This document shows positions 60,103 to 64,000 of a stretch of DNA of 64,000 bases, one piece after another. Origin of the DNA: Pacificispira sp040217575 (GTDB taxonomy: Bacteria > Pseudomonadota > Alphaproteobacteria > UBA8366 > Aestuariispiraceae); contig JAVJPW010000006.1 of the NCBI GenBank assembly GCA_040217575.1, positions 248,001 to 312,000 of the forward strand. Reading direction: 5' to 3'. Each line of letters begins with the position of its first letter. Position 1 is the stretch's first letter. Position numbers and translations under genes: made by a program. The notes below the pieces were generated by a model. It was not told where the DNA came from and ran no database searches. It saw only the letters and a program-made list of their open reading frames with translations.

Positions 60103-60576
60103 ATGCAAAAGGTGCCCATGACGCTGGATGGCTACGAAGCCATGATGGTGGAATTGAAGAACCTGAAAGGTACGGAACGCCCGGCGATTATCCAGGCGAT
60201 TGCCGAAGCGCGCGAACATGGCGACTTGTCGGAAAATGCCGAATACCATGCGGCGCGCGAACGCCAGTCCTTTATCGAAGGGCGGATCGCCGAACTGGAA
60301 GATCAGACCAGCCGCGCTGAAGTCATCGATCCGTCCAAACTGGATGGCGATTCCGTCAAATTCGGTGCCGTCGTGACCATCGCCGATTGCGAAACGGATG
60401 AAGAATCCGTCTACCAGATCGTGGGTGAGTTCGAAGCCGATATTGCACAGAAGAAAATTTCCGTCACCAGCCCGATGGCCCGTGCCATGATCGGCAAGAC
60501 GGAAGGCGACGTGTTCGAGGTGACCAGTCCCGGCGGCACACGCGACTATGAGGTCGTGAAGGTCAAGTTCAAGTAG
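60103..60576 (+). CDS. greA: transcription elongation factor GreA
   Basis: 157-residue GreA, which stimulates RNA cleavage by backtracked RNA polymerase. The N-terminal coiled coil contains the acidic tip region AREHGDLSENAEYHAARERQ, whose Asp and Glu coordinate the catalytic Mg in the secondary channel. The C-terminal domain includes GKTEGDVFEV. Length and sequence match alphaproteobacterial GreA throughout. ATG 60103 is the conserved start. Two small genes follow closely (5 bp, then overlapping), so they may share its transcript. Confidence 0.95.
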   Translation: MQKVPMTLDGYEAMMVELKNLKGTERPAIIQAIAEAREHGDLSENAEYHAARERQSFIEGRIAELEDQTSRAEVIDPSKLDGDSVKFGAVVTIADCETDEESVYQIVGEFEADIAQKKISVTSPMARAMIGKTEGDVFEVTSPGGTRDYEVVKVKFK

Positions 60577-60581
60577 CGCCT

Positions 60582-60830
60582 ATGTCCGAGTTCTTTGCCT
60601 CGATCGCGGGCCACCTGAACGACCTGACCGGGCTTCAGTTTTCAATTCACGGCTATATTTCGATCCTGCTGACGCTGCTCGGGGTGGTCGGTCTTTATAT
60701 CGGGCTTCTGTATCTGTTGCGGCTGTCGCACAGAACCGGGCATGACGACGCGGTGCAGGATTATCGCGACCCGCGGTACCATGATCCGGACGATGGCGAT
60801 GACGCCCCGCGGGGCGGTCCGCACGCCTGA
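60582..60830 (+). CDS. small single-helix membrane protein
   Basis: 82 residues with one clear membrane helix (about residues 26-47, ISILLTLLGVVGLYIGLLYLL) and a hydrophilic Asp/Arg-rich C-terminal tail. It starts 5 bp after greA and its stop overlaps the following lipoprotein-like gene (TGATG). No family was recognised. The coupling suggests it acts together with the next protein, possibly at the cell envelope. Confidence 0.6.
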   Translation: MSEFFASIAGHLNDLTGLQFSIHGYISILLTLLGVVGLYIGLLYLLRLSHRTGHDDAVQDYRDPRYHDPDDGDDAPRGGPHA

Positions 60831-61468
60831 TGCGCTGGGCAGCGGCGCTTGTCTTGCTGCTGCCGGTCGCCTGTACCGGTGTTCCGGCAAACCTTCCCTT
60901 TACGCCGCCGACATATTTCGCCTATCGCTGCGAGACGGGCCCGGGTTTCGAGGTGCGGCTGGCCGAAGGCGGCGCTTTGGTCCTTTGGGACAGCCGCCGT
61001 GCGGTGCTGCGGCAGGTGCCCGTCGCGTCCGGCGCGCGGTATGCGGATGGGGCCGGGCGAATTCTTCATCTGCAAGGGTTGGGAGCCGCTTTCGAAACGC
61101 CGGATCTGTCCTGGCGCGCATGCCGCGGCCAACTGGCCGATACGCCGTGGCGTGCCGCGGCGGTGCGCGGTATCGACCTTCGCGCAGTCGGCAACGAACC
61201 GCCCTGGCTGCTGGAAGTGGACTTTCAACGGGAAATGCGGATTGTCCTGGACAACGGCGATACGGTTCTGACCGGACCGCCCCCGGATGACGATGAAGGA
61301 ACCATTTCCCTTCCAATTTCGGGCCACGACGCCCGATTGACCATCGTGGACGACCCCTGCCGCGACACGATGAGCGGCGAGGTGGTGGAACGTACGGTCA
61401 CACTGACCCTGGACGGCACGATCTATCGTGGCTGCGGGAAAGAGATGGCTGATCCGTTTGCGGGCTAG
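60830..61468 (+). CDS. putative lipoprotein with MliC-like and COG3650-like domains
   Basis: 212 residues with a short N-terminal signal ending in a lipobox-like LLPVAC (Cys near residue 15), so probably lipid-anchored. The first domain (YFAYRCETGPGFEVRLAEGG) resembles MliC lysozyme-inhibitor domains. The second (AVGNEPPWLLEVDFQ) resembles the COG3650 motif GNEPFW. Cysteines late in the sequence may form a disulfide. The start overlaps the preceding small membrane-protein gene. An envelope-protective role is suggested by the domains but unproved. Its stop overlaps that of csaA by 4 bp. Confidence 0.65.
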   Translation: MRWAAALVLLLPVACTGVPANLPFTPPTYFAYRCETGPGFEVRLAEGGALVLWDSRRAVLRQVPVASGARYADGAGRILHLQGLGAAFETPDLSWRACRGQLADTPWRAAAVRGIDLRAVGNEPPWLLEVDFQREMRIVLDNGDTVLTGPPPDDDEGTISLPISGHDARLTIVDDPCRDTMSGEVVERTVTLTLDGTIYRGCGKEMADPFAG

Positions 61469-61809
61469 TACATCCGTCCGCCGATAGGGACATCCTTGTC
61501 CGGGCGCAGCATGACGACTTCACCTTCATCGTCGGGGACGCCCAGGATAAGAACTTCGGACATGAATTTGCCGATTTGTTTCGGCGGGAAATTAACGACA
61601 CCCATCACCATACGTCCGGGAAGGGAATCAACGTCATAATGTTTCGTAATCTGTGCGGAAGTCTTGCGTTCCCCGATTTCCGGCCCGAAGTCGACCCATA
61701 GCTTGATCGCCGGGCGCCGCGCTTCCGGATAGGGTTCGGCGCGCAGAATCCTGCCCACGCGAATGTCTACCTTCAGGAAGTCGTCAAAACCAATCGTGTC
61801 CGTCATCAA
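61465..61809 (-). CDS. csaA: tRNA-binding-domain protein (CsaA type)
   Basis: 114-residue OB-fold protein homologous to CsaA, a dimeric export-related chaperone with a tRNA-binding fold. Conserved parts are FLKVDIRVGRIL, KLWVDFGPEIGERKTSAQIT and VVNFPPKQIGKFMSEVLILG. The whole protein is one domain, as in the family. ATG is at 61809 or 61806. It is the gene downstream of the phasin gene on the same strand but separated by a strong terminator, so it has its own promoter in the intervening 60 bp or relies on read-through. Confidence 0.9.
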   Translation of the reverse strand: MMTDTIGFDDFLKVDIRVGRILRAEPYPEARRPAIKLWVDFGPEIGERKTSAQITKHYDVDSLPGRMVMGVVNFPPKQIGKFMSEVLILGVPDDEGEVVMLRPDKDVPIGGRMY

Positions 61810-61869
61810 TCAGGCCCTTGTCATGTTCACGGGGACACGAACCTATCAAGACAGACCCAAATGAAAAGC

Positions 61870-61896
61870 GCCCCGCGAGACCTGCGTTCGCGGGGC
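61870..61896 (-). terminator. Rho-independent terminator of the phasin gene
   Basis: GCCCCGCGA (61870-61878) and TCGCGGGGC (61888-61896) form a 9-bp stem with a 9-nt loop. On the minus strand it is followed by GCTTTTCATTT. It ends the phasin transcript about 45 bp after its stop codon. Confidence 0.75.
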
Positions 61897-61909
61897 ACCA
61901 TCATTCCGA

Positions 61910-61927
61910 CCCGCCGAATTCGGCGGG
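61910..61927. repeat. 18-bp perfect palindrome after the phasin stop
   Basis: CCCGCCGAATTCGGCGGG is self-complementary over 18 bp and sits between the phasin stop codon and the terminator. It may stabilise the 3' end of this typically abundant mRNA. Confidence 0.45.
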
Positions 61928-61939
61928 GCGTGTGTCTGC

Positions 61940-62437
61940 TTACTTCTGCAGCTTCGCCATCGCCGCTTTCAGCTCATCCAGGCTGTCCACGAAACGCTTG
62001 TTGACGATGTCCAGCGCTTCCGACTGGGACTTCGCCATCATTTCCGATAGCTCGCGCGTGTTGGACAGCGAGGTTTCGATCGCCGTCTTGACGCGATCGA
62101 TCTGTGCGGATGCGTCCGGCGCGGTCGCGCCTTGGCTCTGCAGTTCCTGAAGTGCCGCGTTGGCTTCGTCCATCGCCTGCTTCATGATCTCGCCCTGGCG
62201 CTTGAAGATGGCCTGAACGCCTTCGACAGCAGTCTTGTTCGCAACGCTCAACGCTTCCAGGTTCTTGCGCTGATAGTCGGATACCGCCTTCAGGTCGGGG
62301 GTTTCAACGGTCTGGAACATCTTCGTCAGGTCGCTTTTCAGGAACGGGTTCTTTTCCGGATCCATGAACGGATTGTTCTTTGGGTCCAGAAATGGATTGT
62401 TCATCGGATCGAACGCATTTTCGGCCTTTTTTGCCAT
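61940..62437 (-). CDS. phasin family protein
   Basis: 165-residue phasin, a mostly helical protein that coats polyhydroxyalkanoate granules. The helical core (LKAVSDYQRKNLEALSVANK, ELSEMMAKSQSEALDIVNK) is typical of the Phasin_2 family. The N-terminus has three consecutive repeats of the type NNPFLDP/NNPFMDP/KNPFLKS, not a usual part of the domain. The gene ends in a strong terminator, and a CTGC-ACT-GCAG site of the PhaR type lies about 80 bp upstream, indicating control by polymer accumulation. No PHA synthase gene is in the window. Confidence 0.88.
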   Translation of the reverse strand: MAKKAENAFDPMNNPFLDPKNNPFMDPEKNPFLKSDLTKMFQTVETPDLKAVSDYQRKNLEALSVANKTAVEGVQAIFKRQGEIMKQAMDEANAALQELQSQGATAPDASAQIDRVKTAIETSLSNTRELSEMMAKSQSEALDIVNKRFVDSLDELKAAMAKLQK

Positions 62438-62515
62438 GGGTCTTCCTCCAGTCTATGGGCGTCCTGGAGCCCCGCCATTGAGGCCATGAACGCCGGCGCC
62501 GCATGATTTTTTGCA

Positions 62516-62532
62516 ATGCTGCACTGCAGCAT
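62516..62532. promoter_or_regulatory. PhaR-type operator upstream of the phasin gene
   Basis: ATGCTGC-ACT-GCAGCAT is a perfect inverted repeat containing CTGC-N3-GCAG (62519-62529), the sequence class that I recall for PhaR of Paracoccus. A weaker related TGC-AGT-GCA lies at 62578-62586... both are between the phasin start and the neighbouring RHH gene. Confidence 0.55.
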
Positions 62533-62682
62533 CGTGCGATACATGGGCCCTGTTGGAAGATTCGTCAAGGTGTATTGTGCAGTGCAACAAAAATGATGCC
62601 TTCCCGACTTGCCGCGGACGGGGCAAGGGCATCCGGATTTTTGGGGGAACGGACCGGCTGCGGTTCTTCGGTGCGTTGGACC

Positions 62683-62961
62683 CTAATTCCGCATCGCATT
62701 CAGAAGCACGAATGTGCGGATCGCGCTGGACAGGTTTCCCGTGCGGGCATCGTCGATTTCGGTGACCATCTGATTGACGGACATCGCCCGATCCTGGGCA
62801 ATGGCGCGAAGCGATTCCCAAAACACGTTTTCCAGTGAAATACTGGTTCTATGCCCCGCGATCACGACGGATCGCTTTTTTATCTCTGCGGGATCACCGC
62901 TTCCTAAAACGTGAGAACGGCTTAGGACGGTCCGGTGCGAGAGCATCGATACATCAATCAT
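62683..62961 (-). CDS. ribbon-helix-helix domain protein
   Basis: 92 residues; from about residue 29 it matches the alphaproteobacterial RHH_4 family: KKRSVVIAGHRTSISLE (strand), then FWESLRAIAQDRAMSVNQMV and NLSSAIRTFVL (helices). Proteins of this family are small putative DNA-binding or regulatory proteins that usually begin close to the KKRS motif, so the first ~25 residues may be untranslated. The start could be ATG 62961, ATG 62946 or a later non-ATG codon. The target is unknown. Confidence 0.8.
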   Translation of the reverse strand: MIDVSMLSHRTVLSRSHVLGSGDPAEIKKRSVVIAGHRTSISLENVFWESLRAIAQDRAMSVNQMVTEIDDARTGNLSSAIRTFVLLNAMRN

Positions 62962-63105
62962 CCGGGTTCCTTGTGAAATGTTACTGGCAATCAGTGGCGG
63001 GCATTACCGGACCGCCGGTGTGACCACCACTCAAGATTGGAACCTAAGCGGAAGATATTAATGAATGTTTACCGCAGACACTTATTCACGGATGCAATCT
63101 TGCGA

Positions 63106-63780
63106 TCAGAGCGACCCAAGAAAACCCGCAATCGTTTCCACAACTTCGGAAAGCGACTGTTCGTGCGTCCGTCCGGATGACTTTCGCGGTTTCAGGTCAT
63201 GGTCACCATCTTCGGACCAGAACAGGGTCGTCCGCGGCGGCAGGGTATAGGCAGGTACTTCGGTTTTGTTTCCGAAGGGGTCGCGGGTGCCCTGAACCAT
63301 CAGAACCGGCACCGCGATGTCGTGAAAATGTTCAGTGCGCAGCCGGTCCGGCTTTCCCGGCGGATGGAATGGATACCCAAGCGTGACGATAGCGCTGAAA
63401 TTCCGGTTCGTGGTGGCGGTCCCGGCATCCATTTGTGCGGCCAGAAGGGTTGCCATCCGACCGCCCATCGATTTCCCCCCAATGGCAAGGCGTGCATCCG
63501 GATAGCGAGTGTGGCTGCCGGCAATCGCCGCATCAAACGTCGCCATCAGAATATCCGCCTTGTTCGGCGGCCGTTTCTTCCCATCCACCCGGCGCGCCGC
63601 CATGTAGGGGAACTCAAACCGGTCGCAACCAATCCCTTTTACGGCCAACCCATCCGCAATCGCGGTCATGAAGGCACTGTCCATCGGTGCGCCTGCGCCA
63701 TGTGCCAGCAGAAAGCGCCAGGCCGCGTTTTCCGGCCCCGTCGAAAGAAGATCCACCAAAGCGTCCGGACGTGACAGCAT
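63106..63780 (-). CDS. alpha/beta hydrolase of the KANL3/Tex30-like family
   Basis: 224-residue alpha/beta hydrolase. Family features are FLLAHGAGAPMDSAFM near the N-terminus, the nucleophile elbow GGKSMGGRMA with Ser, the acid region QGTRDPFGN, and the catalytic His in SEDGDHDLKPRK. The family is widespread in bacteria and has no established substrate. Length is normal. It stands alone, with about 140 bp on each side free of genes. Confidence 0.85.
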   Translation of the reverse strand: MLSRPDALVDLLSTGPENAAWRFLLAHGAGAPMDSAFMTAIADGLAVKGIGCDRFEFPYMAARRVDGKKRPPNKADILMATFDAAIAGSHTRYPDARLAIGGKSMGGRMATLLAAQMDAGTATTNRNFSAIVTLGYPFHPPGKPDRLRTEHFHDIAVPVLMVQGTRDPFGNKTEVPAYTLPPRTTLFWSEDGDHDLKPRKSSGRTHEQSLSEVVETIAGFLGSL

Positions 63781-63917
63781 GCTGATTTCCTTTCTCTGTC
63801 TTTCGATAATCGCGTCAACGGGATATTAACTTTCCCATGGGCAATATCGAATAACCATGGTTGCGCCGAGAGGTGTTATAGTCGGCGCGCGCACGATCGA
63901 AAATGGAGAGTTGGGCC

Positions 63918-64000
63918 ATGTCCAGACTGGCAGTCCGCGAGGACCAGGCACTAAACACAGCGGCAAGCGAAGAACAGCTTGTCACCATGACGGTGGATGG
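63918..64000 (+). CDS. start of a gene running off the window, possibly a CheW-type chemotaxis adaptor
   Basis: ATG 63918 follows GGAGAG (63905-63910) and opens a frame that continues to the window end (27 residues). The last visible residues, EEQLVTMTVDG, resemble the entry strand of CheW domains, in which a similar LVTFxIDGQ segment starts the fold. Too little is visible for certainty. Confidence 0.4.
   Translation, partial: MSRLAVREDQALNTAASEEQLVTMTVD

Overview
The window is a high-GC chromosomal segment, most likely from a free-living, possibly marine alphaproteobacterium of the Rhodospirillales type. This rests on a class I lysyl-tRNA synthetase, a divergent znuA/znuCB-zur locus, a TauR/Tpa/Xsc taurine module, PutA, an alphaproteobacterial-style phasin and sigma-70 boxes of the TTGAC-N17 type. 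The organism call is inference from gene content, not from a marker search. No rRNA operon, CRISPR array, insertion sequence, replication origin or integrase was found.

Layout. 1-7.4 kb is housekeeping: the end of a HpcH/HpaI aldolase gene, glutathione-dependent formaldehyde oxidation (frmA, fghA, DUF427), lysK with two small membrane proteins and a cupin, a fused SpmA/SpmB-like carrier, and gloA. A tRNA-Arg(CCT) at 7413 is followed by about 3.8 kb of visibly more AT-rich, atypical sequence (an orphan ORF, a DUF1326-DUF2182 pair, a GlxA-type regulator). This stretch ends at a dioxygenase gene that has lost its N-terminal part, so it looks like a tRNA-anchored island or its remnant.

11.3-15 kb holds a small acid/sugar-acid catabolic set (class II aldolase, enolase-superfamily dehydratase, quinone-oxidoreductase-like protein). 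15-17 kb has a zinc-peptidase/transglutaminase pair. 17.4-29 kb carries a GMC oxidoreductase, a cupin, PutA, a BetI-type repressor and a spermidine/putrescine-type ABC transporter whose operon contains a 2-oxoglutarate oxygenase of the BesD/HalD-like amino-acid-modifying family. A 12-bp inverted repeat, with a related copy near the repressor gene, probably controls this unit.

29-38.5 kb has an AEC carrier, a YaiI protein, a second GMC oxidoreductase, a LysR regulator facing a PhyH-type dioxygenase, modABC, a thioesterase and a clear creatinase. 38.4-41.6 kb is the zinc-uptake locus with a Zur box between znuC and znuA. 41.6-47.6 kb is a taurine dissimilation module (tpa-tauR and xsc-ackA) with paired CTGG-type direct repeats upstream of both tpa and xsc, suitable as TauR sites. 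The acetate kinase replaces the usual phosphotransacetylase partner.

47.7-56.5 kb holds ferredoxin-NADP reductase, a regulator/crotonase/non-pyrrolysine MttB-like methyltransferase group, exporters, an amine-oxidase-like flavoprotein, arsC and an unknown secreted protein. The remainder is carB, greA, a small lipoprotein operon, csaA, a phasin gene with an upstream CTGC-N3-GCAG site (PhaR type), a ribbon-helix-helix protein, an alpha/beta hydrolase, and the first codons of what may be cheW. Overall the segment is rich in uptake and breakdown of small nitrogen- and sulfur-containing organic compounds (taurine, creatine, proline, methylated amines, polyamine or amino-acid-like solutes).
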